From Diadophis punctatus similis (taxonomy: Eukaryota > Chordata > Lepidosauria > Squamata > Dipsadidae), in NCBI GenBank assembly GCA_023053685.1, contig JALIGW010000062.1:2406604-2470603 (forward strand): a DNA stretch of 64,000 nt, written 5' to 3'. Below are positions 35,408 through 47,447 of this stretch, one piece after another; position 1 is the stretch's first letter, and each line of letters begins with the position of its first letter. Both the position numbers and the translations under genes were made by a program. The notes below the pieces were generated by a model. It was not told the DNA's origin. It saw only the letters and a list, made by a program, of their open reading frames with translations, and did no database searches.

Positions 35408-35870
35408 CTTAGATTAGATTAACAGAGTTGGAAGGAACCTTGTAGGTCATCTAGTCCAACCCCCCCCCCCAAGCAGGAGACCCTACACCATTTCTGAGAG
35501 ATGGCAGTCCAGTCTCTTCTTGAAAGCCTCCAGTGTTGAAACTCCCACAACTTCTGAAGGCAACTTCTGTTCCATCGGTTGATTGCTCTCACTGTGAGAA
35601 AATTTCTCCTTATTTCCAGGTTGAATCTCTCCTTGTTCAGTTTCCATCCATTACTCCTTGTCTGGCCTTTGGGTGCTTTGGAAAATAGCTTGACTCCCTC
35701 CTCTCTGTGGCAGCCCCTCAAATATTGGAAGACTGTCTTCCCTGGTCCTTCTCTTCAGTAGACTAGCCATGCCCAGTTCCTGCAACCGTTCATCTTATGT
35801 TTGAGCCTCCAGTCCCCGAATCATCCTGGTTGCTCTTCTCTGCACTCTTCCTAGAGGTGGCCAAAGACTG
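35408..35870 (-). mobile_element. CR1 LINE 3' region, antisense
   Basis: Complement of the CR1 3' region: AACAGAGTTGGAAGGAACCT at the left end (the CR1 terminus), AAGCAGGAGACCCTACACC, then GTTTGAGCCTCCAGTCCCC and GTTGCTCTTCTCTGCACTCT from the end of the ORF. 5'-truncated. Confidence 0.87.
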
Positions 35871-38218
35871 ATGGCCTTCTCTTCAGTGGCAGAGCCTGGA
35901 GGCTGCCCTTGTTCCGCAGAGGTGGGGTGGAGGTCATCTGTGGGGTGCTGAGAAAACACCCCTTGCTCATCACAAGGCCTTTTTCTTCCATTCTTCTCTT
36001 CAGTTCATTGGGGGGGGGGGCTTGCACAACGCTTCCCAGAAAGCCTCCCCCGCACCCACCATTCCGTGGACTTTATATTCGGATATATATTATTCATTGG
36101 AAATAATTAATATTCTGCTGTGCAAATTGTATGGAGAAGCGGGGTGCCGAGAATAATTGGAGCTCGTTGGTGACAATAACATCATCAGCAACAAATGTTC
36201 ATTAGAATTCCTTTGTCTGGAAAGTTTATTGTCTTTGTACTTCATAGATGTAAAATCATTTGTAATTTTTATCACAACGTTTGGGCGTTCTGGCCATGAT
36301 GAGAAGGGGAAACGAGAGCTCAGCAGCATTTTCCAAACGTTTGTGGAAGTAGAATTTGGCGTTTGCTTTCCAAATGAGCAGCACTGAATGGCGGAGTGCG
36401 GCTTTTCTTTCTTTGTGGAAATGCATTGCAAAAGGCTCGGGATGCTGCAGAGACTCCTTCGGAAAGGGAGATCCACTCGATCGGCCATTCCCTGCAGAGG
36501 AAGGGCATTTTCAAGACTGGGAGCAGCAGAAAAAGAGAAAAGGGGCCCTCTCTCTTTCCTTGGATGTCCCAGATGGGTCCGGGATTGTTGCCCCCAAAGT
36601 GCCAGATCATTCAAGGCCCCTCACCCCCAGCCCACTCTGTTGTTCTGCTGTGATCTGCCCCCGACCCTTAGCGGGGGGCTGGGGGCTGGGCCCATCTTCT
36701 GCTTTGCATGATGATGGCCGCCCAATTTATGTACCGTAACTCTGAGCGGCTCAGGGACGAAAGAGATAAACATTTAAACACAGTCTAAGTAAACCAACTC
36801 CTAGCCCCCCAAGCTAGCATTCCCAATGCATAGATACCCACGGTCCCTGTGCAGCCCCCCCACCCAAGGCCTGGAGAAGAGCCAGCCTAGAAGGTCTTCC
36901 CGGAGGCAGAAGGAGCTTAAGGAGGGGGCTGGTCCCACTTGCAGCAGTGCCTGAGAGGCTGGGGGAGCAGCAGGTGCCCTGGGGGGGAGGCGTGGGGGAG
37001 ACTGTATCTGCATCCTTGCAACTGCCTCCCCCTCCTGCCCCACCCTAGCTCCAGGAAAGGGAGGAAGAGGATGCAGAGACCCTCCATTCAGGGGCTGGAG
37101 CTGTGGTGACTCTGTTGGGCTACCCTTTCCTTGGCCAGTGAGCCAGACACTGCCGGGCAGAGGTGACATCTTGTGATCCGGCAGGGGGGGGGCTCCTTTT
37201 GGTGGTCTGAGGAGCAAAAAGAGCTTCAGTAAGCAAAATAACCGCCAGTGAGAAACATTCGGAATGGGGCACAGGTTGGAAGCCCCCCACCCCGCCTATT
37301 TGAGGCCAGGGAGATGGGGGGGCTTTAAAGGTGGGGAGGCCCCCTTTCCTGCAGAACTGCTGGGCCGATGTGATTTTAAGTGCGGTTTGTTCCAGCACTG
37401 AGAATTAATAATTAACATGCCCGCCGTGTGGCCGTCTCCTTGTGCCGGGCTTCGGCAGCTCAATCTTCCTAATGGCTGCCACCTTTGATCTCCCAGTTAA
37501 ATGTCAAGCAATAGCCAGGAGAGCCTGCAAGTTTCCTGGCCTGTGTAATGGACGGAGGAGAGAAGCCCAATTAATTCCATAGGTGTGCTTCTATAAAATA
37601 CAATTTTCCTTACTGCTTTGCAGTTACTATTTTGTGACCTGAAATACCATCATCTGGTCTTTGTAACGTGGCAATTTATCTTCTAAAATAGGGCAGGAAA
37701 AGAGAAAGGAGCATTTCCTTTCCTTAAGGCCAGATAAATAAGATTTTGCTCCCTCTCCACTGCCTGAAAGAAGATTTCTGCAAGCGCAGCAGGATTGGGG
37801 TCGATTGGGGACCCCAGATGGAGGGGGAAGGGAGAAGAGCAGCTGTCCCTCTCAAGAGGCCCCTCCCTTAAATAAAAGGGCCAACTTTCGGCTCTGGAGC
37901 TGCCCCCCCCCAAGACCTTCCCCCTCTTGACCTTGTGGAATCTCTTGACTGCCCCCTCCCCTTCTCCAGGAGTCCATTTCACCAGTTGGGCCTCCCGAAG
38001 AACATGGTGCAGCCACCCTGCTGGCCGTCATCTGGGGGTCTTTTCAGATGCCCAAGAACTCTGCCCCCCCCAGCTTCTTTTTCAGGAGAAAGGAGGGGCA
38101 GCACTGTTCATGAAGGGGGGCAGCCGGAGCCTGGCTGTTGCTGAAGGGGCCGCCCCTCCCTCTCCGGCTGTACCCCCAGCTGTCCGAAGGGGTTGCTGCT
38201 TGTGGTTGTGGGTTAACC
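35871..38218. other. Intron with two candidate conserved non-coding blocks
   Basis: About 2.3 kb. The blocks 36060-36400 and 37370-37690 are A+T-richer than the surroundings, have TAATTA/ATTAAT-type homeodomain-like cores (for example GAATTAATAATTAAC near 37402) and match no repeat in the window. Enhancer function is speculation. Confidence 0.4.
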
Positions 38219-38325
38219 AGTGGAGCAATTAATCAGTGGAATGGCTTGCCTCCAGAGGTTGTGGATGCTCCATCACTGGAGGTTTCTATGAAGAGACTGG
38301 ACGGCCACTTGTCTGGAATGGTATA
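38219..38325 (+). mobile_element. CR1 LINE 3' end, first half
   Basis: Standard CR1 3' module (CAGTGGAATGGCTTGCCTCC, TCCATCACTGGAGG) that stops abruptly at GGAATGGTATAG where a SINE enters. The remainder is at 38705-38780. Confidence 0.85.
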
Positions 38326-38704
38326 GCAAAAGCAATAAGATTTATATACCGCTTCACAGTGCATTTACAGCCCTCTCTAAGAGTCAGCCTCTTGCCCCCA
38401 ACAATCTGGGTCCTCATCTTACCAACCTCGGAAGGATGGAAGGCTGAGTCAACTCAGTGGTGGGTTGCTCCCGGTTTGGCCCAGTTCGGTGAACCGGTAG
38501 CGGCGGCGGCGGGAGACTCCGCCCACCTGCCAGGGACGCTTCTGTGCATGCGCAGAAGCATCGTGCGCGCAAGCGCGCACACAAACTGATAGCAATGGGA
38601 TTTAGAATGCACTACTGAGTCAACCTATGGAACTGCCAAATGTCTGGCAGCTGGCAGTCAGCAGAATTAGCTGCAGTACTGCATTCCAACCACTGTACCA
38701 CCGC
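38326..38704 (-). mobile_element. tRNA-derived SINE nested in CR1 and itself interrupted
   Basis: Complement of the CGGTATATAAG-tail SINE family. The tail is at 38326-38360 and the tRNA-like head near 38690-38704 (CACTGTACCACCGCGACTC). A hAT MITE at 38455-38617 splits it. The CR1 sequence continues on both sides of the SINE. Confidence 0.85.
38455..38617. mobile_element. hAT-type MITE nested in the SINE, 163 bp
   Basis: Ends are CAGTGGTGGG and the complement-like CACTACTG. The 8-bp flanks AGTCAACT (38447-38454) and AGTCAACC (38618-38625) duplicate the SINE sequence GAGTCAACCT. The interior is GC-rich with alternating GCGC and no coding capacity. Confidence 0.85.
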
Positions 38705-38780
38705 GACTCTTGCTTGGGTAGGGGCTGGACTAGAAGATCTCCAAGGTCCTTTCTGACTCTGATATTCTGTTACTGTTAAC
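38705..38780 (+). mobile_element. CR1 LINE 3' end, second half
   Basis: Continuation of 38219-38325 after the SINE: CTTGCTTGGGTAGGGGCTGG, GACTAGAAGATCTCCAAGG and a GATATTCTG terminus. Confidence 0.8.
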
Positions 38781-40579
38781 TCTCTGCCAAGCAGGATTGG
38801 AAGTGAGGGGAAGGACAAAACGCTCTTGGCCACCCCCATCCCCTCTTTTCTGGGTTGGGGTGGCAACTCAGCAGGAGAGAGGGACCCTCCAACAGTGAAA
38901 CTGTCCCCAAAGCAGTGTGGAAAGTGGGGGCGTCATTCTGACCACCACCGCCACATGGAGCTGAATTCCTGCCAGACCTTGAGGCTTGACTGGGAGAGCG
39001 GGCTCTCCCAGGACCCCCACGAGGGCCTTGAAGCTTTTCTCCTCTCATTACAGCTGCTGCTTCTGAAGGTGGAAGCGCCTCCCCCTCGCAAGCAGACCTG
39101 AAGAGCCCACCATCCCTGTGGGTTGATCAGCCCGTCTGCCAATCACCCTGGGAGGCAGGAGGGAAGTTGCTCCCATCTCCCCCTTGGAGACCTGGGGTGG
39201 GTGGGTGGGAGCAGAGAGAGGGGCTTGGCCTGGCCCAGAGGGGCTTCTGGGCTTTCGTAATTCTGCTCAGGGAAGCCTGAAAGCTTCTGGGTTCTTCTTC
39301 ACCCTCCATTGAGCTGGAGGCTAGAAGCATCTGTACCCGATCTGTTTATCCCTCGATGTGGATAACGGTGGGAGCCGCCTGGAGTGACTACTCTCTCCAG
39401 CTGCAAAAAGGTGGTTTTTGCTTTGCACAGGGTCCCTATACGTAACTTTAGAGCCAAAGTCCCAGCCCTGGGCCCGAAACCCTCTTCCTACTGCCCTGCT
39501 GGGCCTCCCCTCCAGCTCACCTGTGACCTGGGCTGCCCTTCTGCTCCCCCACTCATGCCAATAGCCCTTGCATGGCCTCGGAGGCTCCCTTTGGTCTGAA
39601 GTCCAGCTGTCCGGCCTGCCATTCCCCACCCTTGTCCTGGAAACTCTTCGCTCACAGCTGACCTTTCTCAAAACCAAGTTCTTATTCCAGAGACACGTCT
39701 ATTTGAACAGATTCCTTTCTTTGCCAAAAGAAACTCCTCCCTTCCCATTTTGCAACTGCCCCATGAATGAGGGCAGCGGGCGTGTGACCGGCTCATGCTC
39801 CGGCCAAGTCCTGCCCACGCCAGGGCAGAGTTGGCTTGCTGCCTCTTGCCGTTATTTCTGTGCGATCCGTTCAGGCTTTAAATCCTTCCCCCGTAGGTTG
39901 GAGGGAGCTGATTAATTGAACAAATACAAGTGTTTGCTGAGTCAAAAGCTTTTGAAGGTCTGGTCTCTCTTTGGGGAATCTCCAGCCTTGTGCAGGCAGA
40001 GAAGCGTGGCTGGTCTTGGGCACTGGGGACATCCTGTTGAAGGCACCTCTGCCTGCGGCTCCTGCCAATACCAGCAGCTGCATGAGCCACAGACGCTCCT
40101 GCGGTTCAATTCACCGGATGGGCGAACCAACAAATCTGGCTTGTCTGAAGAAACAAGCCACATTTAGGAAGCATGCTAAACAAACCCCAGAAAGGGGTTT
40201 TTTTTTGGCCTAGGAGCTGATTGAGGGAGCATGTTTTTAACGATCCCGAGAACCATCTCACTACCTTGTGCAAAGCTGTTTCCTACCCATGTATGCAGCC
40301 CAGCCCCGACCACCTCTGGCTGCTGAGCAGATGCTGACAGCCTCTCTCCCCAGAAAGAAATTCTGTTTGGTTTCATGTACAGTAATTTAAATCTAAGCCT
40401 AATTACAATGAAAGGTAATGAACTAAAGGAATGTCTACTATTATTCCCTGCATATGGACTATGTCTTTCCTGTCCCATTAACAATTCTGGGAATTCGGGG
40501 GGGGGGCTTCCTCTTGGGGTCCCAATTGTACAGGAATGTTTGTCGATGTCGCACAGAGGGCGAAGCGACAGGTCACACG
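38781..40579. other. Intron, no recognised feature
   Basis: About 1.8 kb with no recognised gene or repeat. Confidence 0.4.
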
Positions 40580-41694
40580 AGCAGAAAGCCTTTTTCTCCA
40601 TAGTGGGTGGAACTATCAGCCAGGATGGGTAATGACCTCGCCCAATCAGATAGGACTGAGTCTGCTAATTAAAATATTGGGGGCACTTCTGCCTCTCTGC
40701 CCCAGTTACTGACTCAGTCCTCAGTCTGGACAGACGTGGTCATCATCCATCCTAGGCCTGATAGTTTTTAGCTGTGATTTCTACTTCTATTCCATCTGTA
40801 CAAGCGTGAGTTTTCTAAGACTGTCATCTGGCAAGTTCCTTTGCTGGCTCTGACTGAAGGGCAGGGACATATAAAGGGCCTGGGCCCTGTTCCCGTCCTG
40901 AGGGACTGAGGGTGGAACATTGGGGCCTTCCCCCATCTATCCCCCTCTAACCCACGGCTGAATTATCAGGGGCTTGCATGCTCCACCTGCCCCCTGCAAT
41001 TGTCTATTGCCAGTTGCCCAGGCGTGGGGGGCAGTTAAGACACTGTGGGAGCACTTGGGGCTTGCCCTGCTCCAGCGCACACAGTCTAGGCCCCTAGAAA
41101 GACCTTACCAGACTGCCTCAGCCAATTAAAACTGTGTGCCCTCAGAACTGCAGTTCGTGCATGCCGTGAGGTGCAGCTGCTCTCCATCGCTGCTGTCAAT
41201 TTCTCCCTTGTTTGCTGCCTGCTTCTAAAGCTTCAAATTCATCTTCTGCACCAATTGATTGTGCTGAGGGAACTCCGAACTGCTTGCTGAGGCCCGAGGA
41301 GGTGAGAGGAGAGCCGGGCCGCGCACGCATGCGCCAACGCCTCCCCGGACTGCCGACAAACAGCTGATTTCGATCAACGGAGTTTTGGTAGTCCGCGGCT
41401 TCAAGAGGCTCCTTTTTTGAAGCTGACCGGCCGGATCCTGCTCAGTAGCCTTCCCTTAGAGGACGCCAGCCCTCCAGGAGGCTTTTCACTGTATTTCATC
41501 GTGGGCCTGCTCCGGAGGCTGAAGACGCCCTCAGCCGCCATTTTTACTGCGCGGAGGTGCCGCCCGCCATTTTGAGATCAAGTTTGGGCCCACTCGCACT
41601 CAGCCTCCTCCAGCCTAACTGCTCCTACCCTATCTGGCCTTACCTGGCCCAGAGCCTCTCCTGTCATCTTTGGTCACTGCCTGCCCTGGCCACC

Positions 41695-43290
41695 ATGGCT
41701 GGAACCCCCTTCTAAAAGGAAGGCCAAGTCCAGGGCTCACCCTGCTGAGGAACGTCATGCCTCTCACTCTGAGGCACCTCATAAGCAGGACAAGAGAAGG
41801 CATAAACAGAAGCAGTCCAGCAGCTCTCACCTGGCAGCCTCCGCCCCTGCCTCCTCAGATGGGCCTGAGCTTACCTGGGGATATTCTATCCCTGGACAGG
41901 GCTCACATCACCTTGGTGGATGACAACCTTTGGGGGCAGACAATGCATCAGCCGGCCTCAGTGGAGCAACCTGGAACCCACCCCCCCGAGTCCTTGGCAT
42001 CTGACTCCCAGAGGGGCCACGACCAGGCCACTCCAGCAGCGAAGGTGGCGCAGGTCCAGCTGCCTCACACCCCCTTGACCGTAGGGGCTCCAGCTGCCTT
42101 GGTGGTCCAGGTCTCCCAAGCCAACCTTCAGGCCATGCTGGCGGCAGCGGTTCAACAGGGCTTAACCGCTGGCCTCGCTCAGAATAGCCAGCAGCTTCCA
42201 GCCAAGGTGCAGACCCTGCAGGCCCCTCCTCAACCATCAGGGGACCATGGACAGGGGTTAGTGCGGTCGCAGCCAACCCAGGAACCTCCGATCTCATCAG
42301 AGGAAGACTCATCTTCTTCATCTGAGGAGGAAGGTAAGCTCCCTAAGACCGCTATGTCAGAGGATGAGGGCTTCATGCCCGCACCAGCGGCTCCCTCCTC
42401 ATCTCTGTTCGATCCGGCCCTCTTCAGCTCCCTGCTGCACAAGGCCAAATTGGTGGCTGGGATCACCTCCACACCTTCCCCAGCGCCCACCGCAAGTGAC
42501 CCGCTGTTTTCTAACCAAGCTCCACCGCTAGACTCCGTTCCAGTTCCCCAGCTCTTTGCAGACTCCATCTTACATCAGTGGGTCTCCCCAGCTACAAACC
42601 CCTCCACCGGCTCCTCTGACCATTGCTTCTTTAACTTGGACAACTCCTTCCTGCAACTGCTGACCCTTCCGCCAGTAGACCCCCCACGGTGGCCGCTCTC
42701 TATTTCCCCAATACCATGCTGAGGGACTCGGAAGAGCTCCTTTGGCCAGAGGAACGCCGCTCAGAGCAGTCTCTCCGGAAGGCTCAATAGGCGGCCGCCT
42801 GGGCGGTGCGAGCAGCCTCTTCAGCATCTTTCATCAACAGGACTTCGCTCAAATGGCTGAAACAGCTCCAGGAGCACACGCCCTCCGATGACCTCCGGGC
42901 ACAGCAGGACCTCACCAAGCTGATAGCGGCCATGCAGTTCTCCGCTGACTCCACCCTGCAAGCCTCCAAATTTGCAGCCAAGGGCATTGCCAACACAGTG
43001 GTCTCCTGCCGTATGCAGTGGCTCCGGCAGTGGCAGGCGGACACCAAATACAAGTGGTGCCTGGTGTCCTCTCCGTTCAAGGGCCATGCCCTCTTCGGGG
43101 ATGCACTCGACCCTCTCCTGATTGAGAACAAGGACCATAAGAAGGTACTCTCTGCCTTCAACCGCAAGGGTGGCCCCGGAGAGGCCCCATTCCCCCGCAG
43201 GGCATTCCGGGCTCCTGACCCCCCTCCCCCAGCTCAATGGGGCACAGGTCAGTATCCCCATCATCCACGGCAGTACCAGGACAGGGCTCC
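41695..43290 (+). pseudogene. DIRS gag-like ORF1, broken
   Basis: A basic Ser/Lys-rich N-terminal part (about 41715-41880) is in a different frame from a Pro/Ser-rich middle (to about 42720, with an SSEEDSSSSSEEEG acidic run). The C-terminal part (42806-43270) reads through LVSSPFKGHALFG, a conserved gag motif of DIRS elements. At least two frameshifts plus an early stop (TAA at 41713-41715). It would form the capsid-like product if intact; here it is dead. Confidence 0.65.
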
Positions 43291-43329
43291 CAGTCCAAGA
43301 AGCCCTTTCGAGGGGGTGGGGGCTGTTTC

Positions 43330-44444
43330 CAGTGGTGCCCCCGCTAAATCATCTGATCCCCCCATTGGGGGCCGCCTGTCCCTATATGCTTCCTGCTGGG
43401 TCTCAGTCACAGGGGACAGGTGGGTGCTAGACACAGTCTCCCAGGGGTTGTCCCTGGAATTCCTCTCCCTTCCCCCAAGGTTTTTCCTGGCCTGCTCGGT
43501 CTCAAAGGATCCCTCCAAGCGGGCTCTCATGGGCGAGGCTATTCAGCACCTCCTTGATATTGAGGCCATCCAACAGGTGCCCGAATATCAGCTCTGCCTC
43601 AGGTACTATTCTGTTCTATTCGTTGTACCCAAAACCTCGGGGGGGATGGAGGGCAATCCTCGATTTAAAGCGGTTACACCGCTATCTTAAATTCAGGAAA
43701 TCCAAGATGCACTCGCTCTCTACCATCCTGCAGTGCATACGTCATGGGGACCGTATGGCCTCCATTGACCTTACTGAAGCCATCGGGATCACAGGCAGTA
43801 CCTCAGGTTCTGCTATGCAGGTAGGCACTTTCAGTACCGGGCCCTTCCCTTTGGGCTTTCCTCCACCCCTCGTGTCTTCATGAAGGTCCTGGCGGCATTG
43901 GCAGCACACTTACGAACTCTTGCTGTCAGGGTCCATTGTTATTTGGATGACATCTTGGTCCTGGCCCCTTCCCATCAATTGGCCTTGGACCACCTCCATC
44001 TTACGATGTCCACACTCACCTACCATGGCTTTTCAATTAACCTAGCCAAAAGCCATCTGGACCCTTCCACCTCTATCCTCCACCTAGGGGCAGTCATTGA
44101 TTCCCTAGAATGTAGAGTTTCCCTGTCCCAAGACCGGCAGGATAGCCTCCGGGAGATAGCAACTCAGGTCCAGGGCATGCAAAGGGTGCCCATTTCCCTT
44201 CTATCCACACTCCTGGGGAAAATGATTTCCACTATCTCCATCACCCCCTGGGCACGTCTACATTCTAGGGAGCTCCAATGGCTTCTCTTGCCCTTCCAGA
44301 AGTCCGACCGCAGCAATTCCACCACCCAGATTCCGGTGACCCCGAAGGTCTGCAGGTCCCTCACCTGGTGGAGGTCTTCTGCCTCATCACTGGGCTCTCT
44401 TTTTCAAGAGCCTCACCGCATCCTGGTCACAACGGATGCCAGCC
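43330..44444 (+). pseudogene. DIRS reverse transcriptase / RNase H, broken
   Basis: Translation shows GGRLSLYASCWVSVTGDRWV, the conserved start of DIRS RT, then GGWRAILDLKRLHRYL, and YLDD at 43940-43951 (catalytic). It ends at TTDAS of RNase H. Frameshifts near 43630 and 43880 divide it into three open parts. The C-terminal half of RNase H and any methyltransferase or recombinase are missing. Confidence 0.78.
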
Positions 44445-44945
44445 TTAATTTTAAGCCATATTGCTTCCTCCACTTTTTTGTCTCTTTATTCATCGTTTAT
44501 ATTTTTTTATCCTCTATTCTGTCACAAAACTAAATGCCCAATTAAACATTCCAATTTCTTATATTAATCATCAAAATTCTACCTAGATTGTTTACACTCA
44601 ATTAAATGCTTAACTCTTAAAATAAAGGATTTTTAAATTTCACATTTAAACAAATCTTATATATAAAAGAATAATACACAATCATAATATACCTTTTCAC
44701 ATATTAATCATCAAAATTCTTTCTAAATTATTAAATTAAGTATTCAACTCCTAAAATAATACATTTTTTTCTCTTTTGAAGTTTTCCATTTAAACTGATT
44801 TCTTATATAAAAAAATACACAATCATAATATATTATTTAAGCTCTAATGTTCATGTTTATCATTCCTACTTGTATTAATTAACATTGTTTTATCTAAAAT
44901 ATCAAATATTTTAATTCATTAAACAATATTAATGTCAAGGTTTCC
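44445..44945. repeat. A+T-rich segment with a 130-140-bp tandem duplication
   Basis: Very A+T-rich. A unit containing ATATTAATCATCAAAATTCT and ending ATACACAATCATAATATA occurs twice (about 44557-44690 and 44698-44834), diverged. It truncates the DIRS element. Possibly the 3'UTR of an unidentified retroelement. Confidence 0.7.
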
Positions 44946-46910
44946 AGAGTCTCAACCTCTTTTTTATAGTGTGGTGACTTTTTATAGCATGTTTTATAGC
45001 ATGTTTCTGGCCTTTTAAAAGGGTTGTAGGCCAACTTGAAGGCTCTCCTACAAACTGAGCATCCAAATTTCTTTGGGCTGCTGACATTCTGTGCTATGCC
45101 TTGTCATGTCAAAATTGTGTCATCTGATGAATAGCTTTTTTGGGGGGAAAGCATGCAAGCATTAGACCGACTTGGGACTTTCTAGCAGTTCCACTCGATG
45201 AAGGTACCTTATTTCTCTCTAAGAGTTGTATTTGTTCAATGGGTGATTGAGGGAGTGCATTTCCTGCTCAGTCACCATGTGGGCAATGTGGTGGTAGGAA
45301 GTACACCAAAGAGTGGCAATTGTAGTGGGATATTGTGTCCTTAGACATTTTTTCAGCCCCCAAGCAGAGCTCTAAGGCCTGCTTAGCAGCAGCTGAAGGC
45401 AGAGGCAGGGCCTGTGCTCTCCATGCAGAATTCTTGGGCTGCTCTGCTGCACCATTCCGATAATGTGGATAATATCGCTTGTTCTCCACATCCATCCAAG
45501 CCTGCCGTCAAAGTGAAGGAGGATTGTCCTACTGAACAAGGAACGTCTGTTCACAAAAGGCCCAAACTCTCCATCTGAATCTTTCCTACCATGGAGGCAT
45601 GTCACACCACACAAAGCAGGCTGTGTGTCCTTCTGAGAGAGGACTGGCTCCCCGGGGCATCTGAGCGGATGGGGAGTGTCCCAGCATCTCACCAAGGCTA
45701 CACTAATTCCTTCCCGTTTCAGGAATCCTTTCCAGGCTGCTGGTCTTTGGGGATCGAGTCCACCCTTCGTCTGTAGCTTCAGTTTTTCCTTTATTTTTAA
45801 TGTAGTTGCATCTTGTGTTAATGCAGCCAGGACATGCTGCTCCAAGTCTTCTCCTGCTTAGAGAAATGGATGCTCAAACTCCTGTCCGGAGTGAAAAGCA
45901 AATGGGCACCGCCGAGCACTTGGCTAAGGTCTGACCAGGACAGCAGGAGTGGCCAAGCCTCGATCTGCATCGTGGGTTGCTCCTTGGACCATTTTAGGGG
46001 AAATGGGCAGACGCACAGGATGGTTTTGCTGGGGTGGACGGTCAACTCAAGTCCCCTCCAGGCTGGATGTGAGTTGGACTGACTCCATCATCTTGAGCAA
46101 GTTTGGGATTAGACAGAGCTGCTCTCTGGGATTCTGACTTCTGAGGAAGGAAGAGGGTCACAAGGTTTGAGTGGCTGCCTGCTTTGAAGTTGTTCATTGT
46201 GAGTCCTTGATGGAAGAGGCTCTCCCTTGGATCCAGGCACTCACTTTTGCCCTTTGGGTGTTGGGAACATGGGGGTGACTCAGCTTCAGCGAATCCTAGA
46301 AGGAACGGTTTCTTAGATTCCCGTCAGCTGTGATTCAGATCCTCCTGGGGTCGGCCATCCTGCCAAAGGACCTTCATGGCCTGGATTGGGGAGCCTGCTG
46401 TGCTGACCTTCAAAGCCGTCCACTGACTGGGCAGTTCCTGGCTGTCATCATGGGGGGTGGAGCGCTTGTGTTACTCCAGTGTGGTGCCCTCCCCCTGTTG
46501 CTTGGCATACACACGGTGCCTTTAGCAAGTCAGTCTCTTGCCCCTTGCTGACCTTCAGCTGTTCTTTGCCCCCAAGACTGAGCCGGGAGTGCTGCAGGAA
46601 GCTTGAGCCAACTGCTGGAGGCTGCTGGAGTTTCCGTGGGGCTGTAGACTCAAAGGAGATGCCTCCGACACTGAGCTGCTTCCAGATCTCCTGGCTTAGG
46701 ATTGGTGGCAGCCGAGGAAGCTCTGAATGTCCCTGGAGGCTGAATGAAAATGTCAGCTCGGAGGCTGCAGGAAAGGGAACGAGAGAAGACCGTGGCAGAA
46801 AAGATATCGTTGCTCATCTCTAGGCTGTTTATGTGTTTATTCCTGCTAAGAGCTGCAAGTGCCAATTTCCATCAGGACCTCCCCCAGTTTAGTACCCCCC
46901 CCAAATGTGG
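44946..46910. other. Intron, no recognised feature
   Basis: About 2.0 kb. A short TTTATAGCATGTTT duplication lies at 44980-45005. Nothing else recognised. Confidence 0.4.
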
Positions 46911-47145
46911 GAATAGCAATAGCAATAGCACTTAGACTTATATACCGCTTCATAGTGCTTTACAGCCCTCTCTAAGCGGTTTACAGAGTTCAGCATATTG
47001 TCCCCAACAATCTGGGTCCTCATTTTACCCACCCCGGAAGGATGGAAGGCTGAGTCAACCTTGAGCCAGTGAGATTTGAACAGCTGAACTGCTGAACTAG
47101 CAGTAGCCTGCAGTGCTGCATTTAACCACTGCACCATCTCGGCTC
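46911..47145 (-). mobile_element. tRNA-derived squamate SINE, full length
   Basis: Best complete copy. The complement starts GGAGCCGAGATGGTGCAGTGG (A box), has CAGCTGTTCAAATCTCACTGG (B box), and ends GCGGTATATAAGTCTAAGTG followed by CTATTG repeats. About 235 bp, antisense to VAV2. Confidence 0.9.
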
Positions 47146-47447
47146 CTGAAGTGCTGGGGCTCAGAAGGCAGCGTGGCTGTGTGTGCGGGAACCCATCATC
47201 CCCTGCCCTCATGTGGCCCCTTCACCACTTTGCAGAGGAAGCAGCTGCAAAGTAGCGATTCTGTTCTCAGGGAAATGGCAAAGGGGTGGATGACTGGCAG
47301 GCCATGGGGCAGCGTAATTTGGGGCTGCTCCCTTTTATCGCTGCAGCTGCAGTTGTGCTGGATCGAAGCGAGTCTCAGTGTTGAGTTGCAGCATGTGGTT
47401 TGCTGGACACGTAAACGCCTGTCACGGTGTGGGAAGCCATCTGAGCC
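47146..47447. other. Intron, no recognised feature
   Basis: About 300 bp, nothing recognised. Confidence 0.4.

Larger units (their letters stand above)
40580..44444 (+). mobile_element. DIRS-type tyrosine-recombinase retrotransposon, 3'-truncated
   Basis: The left part (about 40580-41690) is non-coding with a TATA-like ACATATAAAG at about 40868. Then come a decayed gag-like region (41695-43290) and a DIRS RT/RNase H region (43330-44444). DIRS elements normally finish with a tyrosine recombinase and inverted/internal repeats; none of that is present. The RNase H motif TTDAS is the last recognisable piece before A+T-rich unrelated sequence at 44445. Several frameshifts separate the open frames. 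The left end is approximate: no terminal repeat could be paired. Confidence 0.78.
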
